Positions 14,657 to 23,634 of a DNA stretch of 50,413 nucleotides are shown in pieces. The DNA is taken from NCBI GenBank assembly GCA_031398745.1, contig JANNNX010000051.1:1-50413 (forward strand). The letters run 5' to 3'. The translations under genes were made by a program, and so were the position numbers. How positions within the stretch are numbered: the stretch's first letter is position 1; each line of letters opens with the position of its first letter. The stretch is from JANNNX01 sp031398745 (GTDB lineage Bacteria > Actinomycetota > Acidimicrobiia > Acidimicrobiales > CADCSY01). The notes under the pieces were generated by a model, which was not told the origin of the DNA, did no database searches, and saw only the letters and a list, made by a program, of their open reading frames with translations.

Positions 14657-17600
14657 ATGGACGACGCTCGACAAGCGCTCGAGGACGCGGTGTGGGCCGC
14701 CGCCGAGGGGCGGGCGACGACCGACCAACAAGCTGCCCTCGAGGCCGACCGCCGGGCCTGGCGCTTCGCCCTGGAGGACCTGCTGGACGACACCGAGGAC
14801 CACCTCGACCAGGCCCGCCAGCTCCCCGGCCCCGAGCGCGATCAGGTCGTGGCCGACTTCGAGACCGACCTCGCCCACCTCGAGGCCGCCTACACGCTGC
14901 TGACCCGAAACGCCGAGACCCCGGCGATCATGGTGGCGCCCGACCCGGTCGGTGAGGTCCGCCTGCAGTCGACGTGGGCCAGCGGACAGATCGTGGTCTG
15001 GGCGGCTGGACCCGACACCCCACCGGCCGACAGCGATGCCCTCTCCGATCTGCTGGAGGCCATCGACGGGCCTGCCCTCGGCTGGAGCCCGCACCCGGCG
15101 GTCCCTTTGCCGTCGGGAGCCCGGGCGGTGGCGCTGGCGATTCCGGTCGCCGAGGCCCTCGGTTGGCTGGTCACGGTGGGGGGCGCGCCGGGCCACGCCG
15201 GGGTCGGCGCCAGCACGACCTGGTTGGGTCGGGCCGCGCTGAGCGCCGTCCGCCTGGTCGCCCGCGGCTCGGTGGTCCCGACTCTCGCCACCGCCAAGCC
15301 CCGCCCGGAGTCTCGCCACGCCGACTTGTCGGTCCGTTGGGCCCCGGCGCTGGTCGACCCGGTCGAGCTCGACCGGTTGGCCCTGTCCATGCCCGGGCCG
15401 GTCACCGCCCTGCACCCGGGAACTCCCGATCCCCGGGCGGTCACCCTCGAGGTGGTCGCCGCGGTGGTCGACGTGATCGTGTGCGACGCCGCTCGCCGAC
15501 TCGAGCTACCGGCGCCGCCGCCCACCACCCGGACCCCCGGGGCAGTGGCGGAGGCGGTCGTCACCCGACTCGACGGCTCGCCCTTCGACGCCCCGATTGC
15601 GGTCGGCAACGAGGTGGCCAAGCGTCTCGAGCGCTGGTCTCGCTCGGTCACCGGCGCGGTCCGGGCTCGCCTGGTGGTCCAGCTCGATCCGCCCGACCGC
15701 GGCGATGCCTGGTTCCTCTCCGTTCTCGGGCCCGGCGCCGAGGGCGGCCTGCTCCCGATCGAAGTGGCGTTGGCCGACAGCAAGCGGACCCAGCCGCTGG
15801 CCGACGAGCTGGTGCGCCTGGAGCGCATCCTGCCGGTGCTGCTGCGAGCCGGGGGTCTGCGCCGGGGCCAGGTGTACCTGAGCCAGGACGAGGCCTGGGA
15901 GCTCATGACCGTCACCGGGGCGTCCATCGAAGCCGCCGGCTTCGACGTGCGGGTCCCCGCCTTGTCCCGCCGTAAGCCGACGCCGATGCTGCGCCTGTTC
16001 ACCGAGCCGTCGGGCGACAGCGTGGTCGGCGCCCGCCAGCTGAGCGACGTGCGCTGGTCGGCGGTGTTCGACGACGTCGAGCTGACCGCGGCCGACATCG
16101 CTCGGCTGGCCACCGAGGCCCGACCCCTGGTCCGGTCTCGTGGCCGCTGGGTCGAGCTCGACCGGGCCGACCTGAAGGAGGCGGCCGCCGCGCTCGCCGA
16201 GCGGGCCAGCACCACCCGGCTCACGGGGGCCGAGATCCTGCGCCATGCGGTCGGTCTCGAGGGTTCGCCGCTGGCCGGCGGGGTGCGAGTCGAGGGCACC
16301 GGCTGGGCTCGGGAGTTGCTCGAGCGGGCCGGCCGGGCCGGGGCCGAGCCGGTGATGACCCCCGAGGGCTTCGTCGGCGAGCTTCGCAGCTACCAGGCCG
16401 AGGCGGCCGGGTGGCTCGCCTTCCTCGATGCGGTCGAGCTCGGCGGTTGCCTCGCCCTCGACATGGGTCTCGGCAAGACGCCGACCGTGCTCGCCCACCT
16501 GGCCCGCACCGCCGGGAGCGGTGCCGCCCTGGTCGTGGCGCCACCGGCGGTGGTCGGCAACTGGGCAGCTGAGGCGGCCCGCTTCACCCCTGGTCTCCGG
16601 GTCGTCGTCCACCACGGCGCCAGCCGGGCCTCGGCGGCCGATCTCGCCCACGAGGTGGCCGGAGCCGATCTCGTGATCACCACCTATGGCACCGCCGTCC
16701 GCGACGTCGAGGCACTGGCCGCCCTCCCGTGGGACCGTCTCGTGCTCGACGAGGCCCAGGCGGTCAAGAACCCGACCAACGAGACCGCCCAGCAGCTCCG
16801 CCGCATCCCCGCTCGGATCCGCCTGGCCCTTACCGGTACGCCCATCGAGAACGGGTTGGGCGACCTGTGGGCCATCCTCGACTTCACCAACCCCGGCCTG
16901 GTCGGACCCCGCCCGGCGTTCATCGCCCAGTTGGCCGGCGAGGGCGAGGCCGCCCTGCGGGCCCTCAACGGCATCCTCGTGTTCCGTCGGACCAAGAGCG
17001 AGCCCGAGGTGGCGGCCGAGTTGCCCGACCGCATCGACGAACTCGACCACTGCACCATGACCGCCGAACAGATCGGGCTCTACCAGGCCGTCCTCGACAG
17101 CCTGGTCCCGACCGGCGTGGCCGGTTCGGTCGCCGAGGGCGAGCAGCGACAAGGGGCGATCCTGGCCGCCATCACCGCGCTCAAGCAGATCTGCAACCAC
17201 CCGGCCGCCTACCAGGACGACGGCCGACCGCTGGCCGGGCGGTCGGGCAAGCTCACCCGCCTGGAGGAAATCGTCGAAGCGGTGTTCGCGGCCAACGAGC
17301 GCATCTTGGTGTTCACCCACTTCGCCGAGTGGGGCAAGCGCCTGGCCGACCACCTGAGCGCCCGCACCGGCGTGCCCATCGCCTGCTACCACGGCGGTCT
17401 GGCCCGGGGTCCCCGGGACCGGCTGGTGGAGGAGTTCCAGGCCGGAACCGGACCCGGCGCCCTGGTGCTGTCGCTCAAGGCCGGCGGGACCGGCCTGAAC
17501 CTCACCGCCGCCAGCCACGTCGTGCTTTACGACCGGTGGTGGAACCCGGCGGTCGAAGACCAGGCCCGTGACCGGGCCTGGCGCATCGGCCAGACCCGCA

Positions 17601-17791
17601 CCGTCGTGTCGCACCGGCTGGTGTGTCCGGGGACGGTCGACGAGCGGGTCGAGGAGGTCGTTGCCGGCAAGCGCCACATCGCCGATCTGGTGCTGCCCAA
17701 GTCGAGCTCGTTGTCGGCGCTGGACGCCGACCAGCTGCGGGTGGCGCTCGGCCTGCGGCCCGACGAGCTGCTCACCGAGGAGGACTCGTGA
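14657..17791 (+). CDS. SNF2-family DNA-dependent ATPase/helicase (HelZ-like)
   Basis: The 1044-residue protein has a long N-terminal region (1-575) resembling the SNF2-associated domain of bacterial Snf2 proteins, then the two RecA lobes. Motif I is DMGLGKT at 602-608, motif II DEAQ at 698-701, motif III LTGTPIENGLGDLW, motif V LSLKAGGTGLNLTAASHV, and motif VI QARDRAWRIGQ ending at 979. It should translocate on duplex DNA and remodel protein-DNA complexes, as a relative of mycobacterial HelZ (Rv2101). ATG 14657 opens the first acidic helical segment; the frame is open upstream but low-complexity and Arg-rich. The stop overlaps the next gene by GTGA. Confidence 0.92.
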   Translation: MDDARQALEDAVWAAAEGRATTDQQAALEADRRAWRFALEDLLDDTEDHLDQARQLPGPERDQVVADFETDLAHLEAAYTLLTRNAETPAIMVAPDPVGEVRLQSTWASGQIVVWAAGPDTPPADSDALSDLLEAIDGPALGWSPHPAVPLPSGARAVALAIPVAEALGWLVTVGGAPGHAGVGASTTWLGRAALSAVRLVARGSVVPTLATAKPRPESRHADLSVRWAPALVDPVELDRLALSMPGPVTALHPGTPDPRAVTLEVVAAVVDVIVCDAARRLELPAPPPTTRTPGAVAEAVVTRLDGSPFDAPIAVGNEVAKRLERWSRSVTGAVRARLVVQLDPPDRGDAWFLSVLGPGAEGGLLPIEVALADSKRTQPLADELVRLERILPVLLRAGGLRRGQVYLSQDEAWELMTVTGASIEAAGFDVRVPALSRRKPTPMLRLFTEPSGDSVVGARQLSDVRWSAVFDDVELTAADIARLATEARPLVRSRGRWVELDRADLKEAAAALAERASTTRLTGAEILRHAVGLEGSPLAGGVRVEGTGWARELLERAGRAGAEPVMTPEGFVGELRSYQAEAAGWLAFLDAVELGGCLALDMGLGKTPTVLAHLARTAGSGAALVVAPPAVVGNWAAEAARFTPGLRVVVHHGASRASAADLAHEVAGADLVITTYGTAVRDVEALAALPWDRLVLDEAQAVKNPTNETAQQLRRIPARIRLALTGTPIENGLGDLWAILDFTNPGLVGPRPAFIAQLAGEGEAALRALNGILVFRRTKSEPEVAAELPDRIDELDHCTMTAEQIGLYQAVLDSLVPTGVAGSVAEGEQRQGAILAAITALKQICNHPAAYQDDGRPLAGRSGKLTRLEEIVEAVFAANERILVFTHFAEWGKRLADHLSARTGVPIACYHGGLARGPRDRLVEEFQAGTGPGALVLSLKAGGTGLNLTAASHVVLYDRWWNPAVEDQARDRAWRIGQTRTVVSHRLVCPGTVDERVEEVVAGKRHIADLVLPKSSSLSALDADQLRVALGLRPDELLTEEDS

Positions 17792-18102
17792 ACCAACCCC
17801 GCCGGCCCCCGCAGGCACAGGGCCGCCGCCGACGGCGGGGCGGGAGCCGTCCCAAGCCCGTCGATCTGTGGCGCCCGGTGCCAACCCTCGGCGCGCCCAC
17901 CCCCATCACCCCGGCCGGCGACCCGACGGCGATGCTGCGCTCGCTCGGTGACCCTCCGCTCCAGGGCCAGGGGGCAGTCGCCGCGCACTACCTGGTGGCG
18001 GTGGTCGACCGGGCCGCCGGGTTGGCCACCGCCCTGGCCGCCACCGCTGGGCAGCTGGCCGCGCCGCTCGATGACGAGGGTGGCTCGGACGGTGGCGGCT
18101 GA
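17788..18102 (+). CDS. small protein coupled to the SNF2 helicase, unknown function
   Basis: The 104-residue protein has a very basic, Arg-rich start (RRPPQAQGRRRRRGGSRPK, residues 4-22), which could bind nucleic acid. After a Pro-rich stretch comes a predicted helical segment (about 57-88, GAVAAHYLVAVVDRAAGLAT) and an acidic tail. I recognise no family. GTG 17788 overlaps the helicase stop by four bases, so the two are translated together, which suggests a functional partner. In other Actinobacteria a SWIM zinc-finger protein often accompanies such helicases; this protein has no SWIM Cys/His pattern. Confidence 0.7.
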   Translation: MNQPRRPPQAQGRRRRRGGSRPKPVDLWRPVPTLGAPTPITPAGDPTAMLRSLGDPPLQGQGAVAAHYLVAVVDRAAGLATALAATAGQLAAPLDDEGGSDGGG

Positions 18103-18106
18103 GCCG

Positions 18107-18790
18107 ATGGGCACCCAGGGCCCGACGGCGGCGACGGTGGCCTTCGGGTCGCTGACGATCGCCTACGACGAGCAGGTGCTCGCCCCCCGGGGGTGGACCC
18201 GGGCGATGTCGGAGTGGGCCGCCGAGTTGGCCGCGACCCGGGACACCCCTGGGTCCAAGGCGATTCTCGACCTGTGCTGTGGCGTCGGGCCCATCGGGCT
18301 GCTGGCGGCCCGACTCAGCGGGTGGCCGTTGGTCCAGGTCGATGCCGACCCGGCCGCCTGCAGGTGGGCGTCGGCCAATGCCGCCGCCGCCGGTATGGCC
18401 GAGCAGGTCGAGATCCGTTGTCGCCACCTGTCGACGGAGCCGGCGATCTTGGCTGCGGCCGACGGCGAGGTGGTGGCCCTCGACGAGCGCTTCGGGATCG
18501 TCCTGGCCGACCCGCCCTACATCCCCTCGGCGGTGGCCGAGGTCGCCGGGGGCGCGGTGCGGGCCGCGATCGACGGCGGCCGCGACGGGCTGGCGCTGGT
18601 CGCCGCCTGCCTGCGGGTGGCCGGGCGCAGCGTCGCGTCCGGCGGCGCGGTGCTGACCAGCGCCCGGGGTCTGACCCAGGCCGCGGCCATCGAGGCCCTC
18701 ACCGAGAGCGACGACGGCTACCGCCTGAGCGTCAGCGACGTCCGCGCCTTCGGGCCCGAGCGGGCGATCGTGCGCCTCGTCCCCTGGTGA
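18107..18790 (+). CDS. SAM-dependent methyltransferase (HemK/RsmC-like)
   Basis: The 227-residue class I methyltransferase shows motif I in LDLCCGVGPIGLLAA (about 56-70), the acidic end of strand 2 in VDADP, and motif IV as ADPPY followed by IPS. This N/DPPY signature is typical of enzymes methylating nitrogen in Gln, Asn, adenine or guanine, such as PrmC and RsmC relatives. The substrate is not identifiable. ATG 18107 gives a start close to the first conserved strand; ATG 18071 in the same frame is a possible alternative and would overlap the preceding gene. It lies in the helicase transcription unit. Confidence 0.82.
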   Translation: MGTQGPTAATVAFGSLTIAYDEQVLAPRGWTRAMSEWAAELAATRDTPGSKAILDLCCGVGPIGLLAARLSGWPLVQVDADPAACRWASANAAAAGMAEQVEIRCRHLSTEPAILAAADGEVVALDERFGIVLADPPYIPSAVAEVAGGAVRAAIDGGRDGLALVAACLRVAGRSVASGGAVLTSARGLTQAAAIEALTESDDGYRLSVSDVRAFGPERAIVRLVPW

Positions 18791-18876
18791 TCGCGGGTGG
18801 CCGGACCGGGACGAATCGCTCGGTACCCTGCCAAGCGACGAAGCGACCGCTGCCGTCCACCGACCCCCGAGGATCG

Positions 18877-19848
18877 ATGGCTCACACCCGCGCCTACCGC
18901 CAGGGCCAGCTCCTCGCCGAGGGCTTCCCGGTGGACGACGTGTCGGACTACCTCGAACACGACGACACCGTGGTCTGGGTCGACATCTGCGAGCCCACCA
19001 CCGACGATCTCAAGCAGCTGGCGCACGAGCTGGGCCTCCATGAGCTGGCGGTCGAGGACGCGGTGGGCCCCCACCAGCGCCCGAAGCTCGACCACTACGC
19101 GTCCCACATGTTCCTGGTCGGCCACGCCGTGCAGCTCGCTCGCGACTCGGCCGAGCTCGGGCTCATCGAGGTCGACGCCTTCGTCGGCACCCGGTGGCTG
19201 GTCACCGTGCGCAAGAGCGAGGGGTTCGCGCTCGGGCCCGTCCTGGCCCGGGTCGACCGCTCACCCGACTTGGCCCACCACGGTGTCGGCTTCCTCCTCT
19301 ACGCCCTCCTCGACGTGCTGGTGGACGGGTACTTCGACGCCGTCGGAACGTTCGACGACTACTACGAGCGGGTCAGCGAGGAGATCTTCTCCGAGCACCC
19401 GATCGAGCCCTCCGAGCAGCGGCACTGGTTCCAGATGCGCCAGTCGCTGGTCCAGTTCCATCGCCACGTGGTCCCCATGCGAGAAGCCGTGAGCGGGCTC
19501 ATGCGCCGTGAGTTGGGGGTCGTCGCCGAGGACCTGTACCCCTACTACCAGGACGTCTACGACCACGTCCTCCGGGTCAACGAGTCGACCGACGCGGTGC
19601 GCGAGCTGGTGGGGACCATCGTCGAGACGAACCTCAGCCTGCGTGACTACCGCCTGAACACCGTGGTCAAGCAGGTCACCAGCTGGGCCGCGATCGTCGC
19701 CGTGCCGACCCTCGTCACCGGCTACTACGGAATGAACGTGCCCTATCCCGGCAGCGGGCAGCAGCACGGGGTGGTGGTGGCCACCGGCTTGGTGGTCGGG
19801 CTGTCGGTGGCGCTGTACCTCGTCTTCCGACGCCGGGAGTGGCTCTAA
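18877..19848 (+). CDS. CorA-family magnesium/divalent cation transporter
   Basis: The 323-residue protein has a cytoplasmic N-terminal domain (1-255), a long stalk helix, and two C-terminal membrane segments (about 267-285 and 297-316). The CorA signature YGMNVP directly follows the first membrane segment, and the positive C-terminus FRRREWL is also typical. It should form a pentameric channel for Mg2+ or another divalent cation. ATG 18877 is preceded by GAGGA at a short spacing, and a possible -10 TACCCT lies at 18824-18829. Confidence 0.92.
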   Translation: MAHTRAYRQGQLLAEGFPVDDVSDYLEHDDTVVWVDICEPTTDDLKQLAHELGLHELAVEDAVGPHQRPKLDHYASHMFLVGHAVQLARDSAELGLIEVDAFVGTRWLVTVRKSEGFALGPVLARVDRSPDLAHHGVGFLLYALLDVLVDGYFDAVGTFDDYYERVSEEIFSEHPIEPSEQRHWFQMRQSLVQFHRHVVPMREAVSGLMRRELGVVAEDLYPYYQDVYDHVLRVNESTDAVRELVGTIVETNLSLRDYRLNTVVKQVTSWAAIVAVPTLVTGYYGMNVPYPGSGQQHGVVVATGLVVGLSVALYLVFRRREWL

Positions 19849-19993
19849 ACCCCCCCGCGACCCGTGCCGAGCTCGGTCGAACGCCGATGTCCGACTTTGG
19901 CGGGCGGCGAGGCTTCGCTCAAGCCCAGATCGCCGAGTCCCGATCTTCTGAGGAACGCCTTCGCCGTGCGGCGTTGCGAGCCGGAGGGATCCT

Positions 19994-22678
19994 GTGGCCC
20001 GTACTGCGCTCGAGACCCAAGTTGGAGTTGACTCGCCGAGCCGGCATCGACGCGGCCCGTCACCGGAGTCGGTGGCCGAGCTGCTTCGCATGGCGGTGGG
20101 CTCGGTCGGTCGCCTGACCGACAACCCGTCGCTGGTGTGGCTACTGACCGACGACGGGGCCGCGCTCGAGCCGATCGCCAGCTTCCATCCCGACCCTTCT
20201 CTCCAGGCCCAGCTGTCAAGGGTCATCGGTGGGGTGCGCCAAGGGCTCGACGACGGGTTCGCCGGGAAGGTGCACACGTCGGGCCGGGCCATGGTGGTCG
20301 ACGAGCTCGTCCGACCCAAGGCGCTCGCGGAGGTCGATGAGTCGTTCTGGCAGGCGGTGGACCGTTACCCGATCGAATCGTTGCTGCTGGTCCCGCTGCG
20401 GGCTCGGGGCGTCGGCATCGGCGTCCTCGGTACCGCCCACCCCGCGGGCGCGGCGCCGTTCGGGCCAGAGGACATCGAGGTGATCCAGCGAGTGGCCGAC
20501 CGCATCGCGGCCGCCATCGACGACGTGGCCATCGGCACCGACCTCATGGTGGTGCTGGAGCAGCCGGCGCTGGACGTCGAGCGCCCCTCGTCCGATACCG
20601 ACCTGCTCGATCGCATCAGCGACGCGGTGATCACTACTGACCGCGAGCGCCGGGTCATGCGGTGGAACGAGGCCGCCACCCGGCTCTACGGCTGGACCGA
20701 GACCGAGGCCCTGGGCCGGCCCTTCGACGAACTGGTCCACACCACCTTCGTCGTCCCGTCCGTCAGTGGAGAGCAGTTCCAGCGAGACCTGGAGCGGGTC
20801 GGCAGCTGGCACGGCGAGGTGCACCAGCAGGGGCGGGACGGCAAGACCATCGAGGTGCTGACCGGGGTCACGATGCTGCGCACGCCCGACGGGCGCAGCA
20901 ACGGCATGATCACCGTGAACCGCGACCTCACGCCCTGGAGGGCGGCGCTGCGGTCCCAGACCGAACTCAGCCGGGGGCTCCTCGACGCCATCCCCGACAC
21001 CACCGCCATCCTCGACCTCGAGGGGAACATCCTCGTCGTCAACGACGCCTGGTACCGCTTCGCCGAGGACAACGGCGGTTACCGCCCGGCGTTGGGCGTC
21101 GGGGTGAATTACCTCGACGTCTGCACCCGGGCCACTGCCGCCGGCGATCTCTCAGCCGATCAGGCCGGGCGCGGCATCACCGCCATCATCGAGGGCGACC
21201 TGACCGAGTACTGCCTCGACTACCCCTGCGCCCAGCCCGACGGGGTGCACTGGTTCACGATGAAGGCCTTCGCCCTCGGCGCCGGCAGCGGGGTGGTGGT
21301 CACCCACAGCGACATCACCTGGCGCAAGGAGGCCGAAGCCGAGCTCGAGTTCCGAGCCACCCACGACGCCGTCTCGGGCCTGCCCAACCGGCGCATGCTG
21401 GAGGAGCGACTGACCGAGGCGCTCCTGCGGGCCCGGGCGCACCGCTTCGGTGAGGTCGGGGTGCTGTTCACCGACGTCGACCGGTTCAAGCTCCTCAACG
21501 ACAGCCTGGGCCACGTGGTCGGCGACCAGGTCCTCGACATCATCGCTAGTCGTATGGCCGGCTGCCTCCGACCCGACGACCTGGTGGCCCGCTTCGGCGG
21601 TGACGAGTTGGTGGTGGTGGTCGAGGAGGTCACCGACCGCAACGACTTCACCGCCCTGGTCGAACGCCTGATGAAGAGCGTCCGCCAGCCGATCGTGATC
21701 GACGGGATCGAGCTGGTGACCACGGTCAGCGGCGGGGTCGTGTTCGCCGACGGCGACAACGACGTCGAGCGGGTGCTGCGCGATGCCGATGCCGCCATGT
21801 ATCAGGCCAAGAAGGTCGGGCCCGGGTGCTTCCGCCTGTTCAACGCCGCCTCCCGGGCCCGAACATCGAACCAGTTCGACATCGAGCGGGGTCTACGGGC
21901 GGCGGTGGAGCGCGACGAGCTCTTCGTCGAGTTCCAGCCGGTCTACGCGGTCGACAGCGGCCGCATGTCGGGTTGCGAGGCTCTCGTGCGCTGGAACCAC
22001 CCGGTGCGGGGGCGACTGGGGCCCGAGTCGTTCATCGGGATCGCCGAAGACAGCGGGCAGATCGTGAGCGTCGGCGCGTGGGTGCTCGATCGCTCGTTGG
22101 CGACCGCGGTGGACTGGCCCGAGCACGTGCGGGTCGGGGTGAACCTGTCGGTGCGCCAGCTGAGCGATCCCGATCTGCTGGCGATGGTCGATCGCACCCT
22201 CGAGCGCCACGGCATGGCCCCGGAGCGGCTGGTGTTGGAGATCACCGAGAGCGCTCTCATGCCCGACCCGGCCCACGCCGCGGACATGCTCTCCCAGCTC
22301 CGCCAGCGGGGCGTGGCCTTGGCCATCGACGACTTCGGCACCGGCTACTCGTCGCTCGCCTACCTCCAGGACCTCCCGGTCGACATCCTCAAGATCGACC
22401 GATCCTTCATCCGTCGGCTTCCGGCCAGCGGGGTCCCGGTGGTCGACGCCATCATCCGGCTGGCCGACGCCCTGGGCATCGACGTGATCGCCGAGGGCGT
22501 GGAGACCATCGAGCAGCTCGAGGTCCTCGCCGGCCTCGGGTGCAGCAAGGTCCAGGGCTTCCTGCTGTCGCCCCCGGTGCCCGATGACCAGTTCGAACCC
22601 GGTCACCGCTGGACGCTGCCGGGTGCGCCCCTCCGGCTCGCCCCGCCCGTGAGCGACCCGAACCCGCCCGCAGCCTGA
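19994..22678 (+). CDS. GAF-PAS-PAS-GGDEF-EAL cyclic di-GMP signalling protein
   Basis: The 894-residue protein has a GAF-like domain (about 20-180), two PAS domains (about 195-310 and 325-450), GGDEF (about 455-620) and EAL (about 630-880). The cyclase motif reads GGDEL at 535-539, with the catalytic Glu kept but Phe replaced; an I-site RPDD lies five residues before it. In the EAL domain the metal and catalytic residues look complete: EAL at 662-664, NLSVRQ, LEITES, IDDFGTGYSSL, KIDRSFI, AEGVET and VQGF. It is therefore probably a phosphodiesterase, perhaps bifunctional. No membrane segment is seen. The GTG at 19994 has GGAGGG five bases upstream. The 145-base gap before it holds no other gene. 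Confidence 0.92.
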   Translation: MARTALETQVGVDSPSRHRRGPSPESVAELLRMAVGSVGRLTDNPSLVWLLTDDGAALEPIASFHPDPSLQAQLSRVIGGVRQGLDDGFAGKVHTSGRAMVVDELVRPKALAEVDESFWQAVDRYPIESLLLVPLRARGVGIGVLGTAHPAGAAPFGPEDIEVIQRVADRIAAAIDDVAIGTDLMVVLEQPALDVERPSSDTDLLDRISDAVITTDRERRVMRWNEAATRLYGWTETEALGRPFDELVHTTFVVPSVSGEQFQRDLERVGSWHGEVHQQGRDGKTIEVLTGVTMLRTPDGRSNGMITVNRDLTPWRAALRSQTELSRGLLDAIPDTTAILDLEGNILVVNDAWYRFAEDNGGYRPALGVGVNYLDVCTRATAAGDLSADQAGRGITAIIEGDLTEYCLDYPCAQPDGVHWFTMKAFALGAGSGVVVTHSDITWRKEAEAELEFRATHDAVSGLPNRRMLEERLTEALLRARAHRFGEVGVLFTDVDRFKLLNDSLGHVVGDQVLDIIASRMAGCLRPDDLVARFGGDELVVVVEEVTDRNDFTALVERLMKSVRQPIVIDGIELVTTVSGGVVFADGDNDVERVLRDADAAMYQAKKVGPGCFRLFNAASRARTSNQFDIERGLRAAVERDELFVEFQPVYAVDSGRMSGCEALVRWNHPVRGRLGPESFIGIAEDSGQIVSVGAWVLDRSLATAVDWPEHVRVGVNLSVRQLSDPDLLAMVDRTLERHGMAPERLVLEITESALMPDPAHAADMLSQLRQRGVALAIDDFGTGYSSLAYLQDLPVDILKIDRSFIRRLPASGVPVVDAIIRLADALGIDVIAEGVETIEQLEVLAGLGCSKVQGFLLSPPVPDDQFEPGHRWTLPGAPLRLAPPVSDPNPPAA

Positions 22679-22709
22679 CGCCGCCCTATCGCCGAGCGTG
22701 CCGGGTGCC

Positions 22710-22715
22710 TACGCT
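22710..22715 (+). promoter_or_regulatory. -10 element for leaderless gene at 22724
   Basis: TACGCT lies 8 bases before GTG 22724 and no Shine-Dalgarno sequence intervenes, which fits a leaderless transcript that may continue into the HIT-phoH-recO run. Confidence 0.48.
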
Positions 22716-22723
22716 CGGCACCG

Positions 22724-23254
22724 GTGATGAACTTCAACTTCTTCAGCCGACGGGCCATGAACGGTGGCAAGGATCCGGAGGGCCCGCCGCCCGACGCCGA
22801 GGGCGGACCGGGGGGTGCGCCCGGACGCGGTCGACGGGGTCGGCGCCCCTCCCGGCGCCGGACGGCCAAGATGCGGATGCCGGCCAGCACCACGGCCTGT
22901 CGCGACTGGGCCGCCCAGATCGCCATGGTGCCCTTCGGCACGTTGGTCGAGGAGGGCGCCGACCTCGGGGGTCGAGACGCCGACCAGCTGGTGGCCGCCC
23001 TGGTGGTGACGGCCACCGGCCGTTGCGAGCCGGAGGCCGAGTTCGAGCTGGTGCGGGGCGACATCCAGGACACCCCCACGATCTTCGAGCTGCGCCTGAC
23101 CTCGGTCTCGAGCCCGTTCCCTCAGGCTCGAGAGCAGTCGTTGCGCTACCTCCGGGCGATCGACGACGAGCTGGCGCAGGTGCAGCGGGTCGTCATCAAT
23201 GGGGCGGTGGCGCTCGATGTCGAACGTCCCGAGATCGCTGGGGTCGAGCGCTGA
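22724..23254 (+). CDS. conserved-looking protein of unknown function
   Basis: The 176-residue protein has a disordered, Gly/Pro/Arg-rich N-terminus (about 13-48) and a compact domain from about 60 to 170 (AAQIAMVPFGTLVEEG, QLVAALVVTATGR, EIFELRLTS-like strands, AREQSLRYLRAIDDEL). I do not recognise the family. Codon use is like that of the neighbours. GTG 22724 or ATG 22727 start the frame; the GTG fits the leaderless -10. It precedes the HIT gene by eight bases and is probably the first gene of the transcription unit running to recO. Confidence 0.72.
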   Translation: MMNFNFFSRRAMNGGKDPEGPPPDAEGGPGGAPGRGRRGRRPSRRRTAKMRMPASTTACRDWAAQIAMVPFGTLVEEGADLGGRDADQLVAALVVTATGRCEPEAEFELVRGDIQDTPTIFELRLTSVSSPFPQAREQSLRYLRAIDDELAQVQRVVINGAVALDVERPEIAGVER

Positions 23255-23262
23255 CCGCGGCC

Positions 23263-23616
23263 GTGGCCTTGGAGACGGCGTGCGTCTTCTGCGGGATCGG
23301 TCGGGGCGACGTCCCGGCCACCGTGGTGCACGAGACGGAACACACCATCGCCTTCCGTGACCTCGACCCCCGTGCCCCCACCCACGTCCTGGTCGTGCCC
23401 AAGGCCCACGTCACCCATGCCGGCGAGCTGTCCGGCGATCACGGAGAGCTGCTGGCCGAGCTGTTCCTGGCCGCCAACGCGGTGGCCGTCGGCGAGGGCG
23501 TGAGCGAATCGGGCTACCGGTTGGTGCTCAACGTGGGCGAAGACGGCGGCAACACCGTGGCCCACCTGCACCTCCACGTCCTCGGTGGCCGGCCCCTGGC
23601 CTGGCCGCCGGGGTAG
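23263..23616 (+). CDS. HIT-family nucleotide-binding protein (HINT-like)
   Basis: The 117-residue histidine-triad hydrolase begins with CVFCGI (Cys7, Cys10), a zinc-type knuckle of HINT proteins, followed by DLDPRAPTHVLVVPKAH and the triad HLHLHVLGG (His101, His103, His105). Such enzymes hydrolyse phosphoramidates such as AMP-lysine or adenosine 5'-phosphoramidate. GTG 23263 is the start nearest to the family's first strand. The HIT-phoH neighbourhood is common in Actinobacteria. Confidence 0.9.
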   Translation: MALETACVFCGIGRGDVPATVVHETEHTIAFRDLDPRAPTHVLVVPKAHVTHAGELSGDHGELLAELFLAANAVAVGEGVSESGYRLVLNVGEDGGNTVAHLHLHVLGGRPLAWPPG

Positions 23617-23634
23617 CCTCGCCGCCGAACCCCC

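Noticed and set aside
15506..17884. 792-codon antisense frame inside the SNF2 helicase gene
   Set aside because: It mirrors the conserved helicase motifs on the other strand and has no domain of its own.
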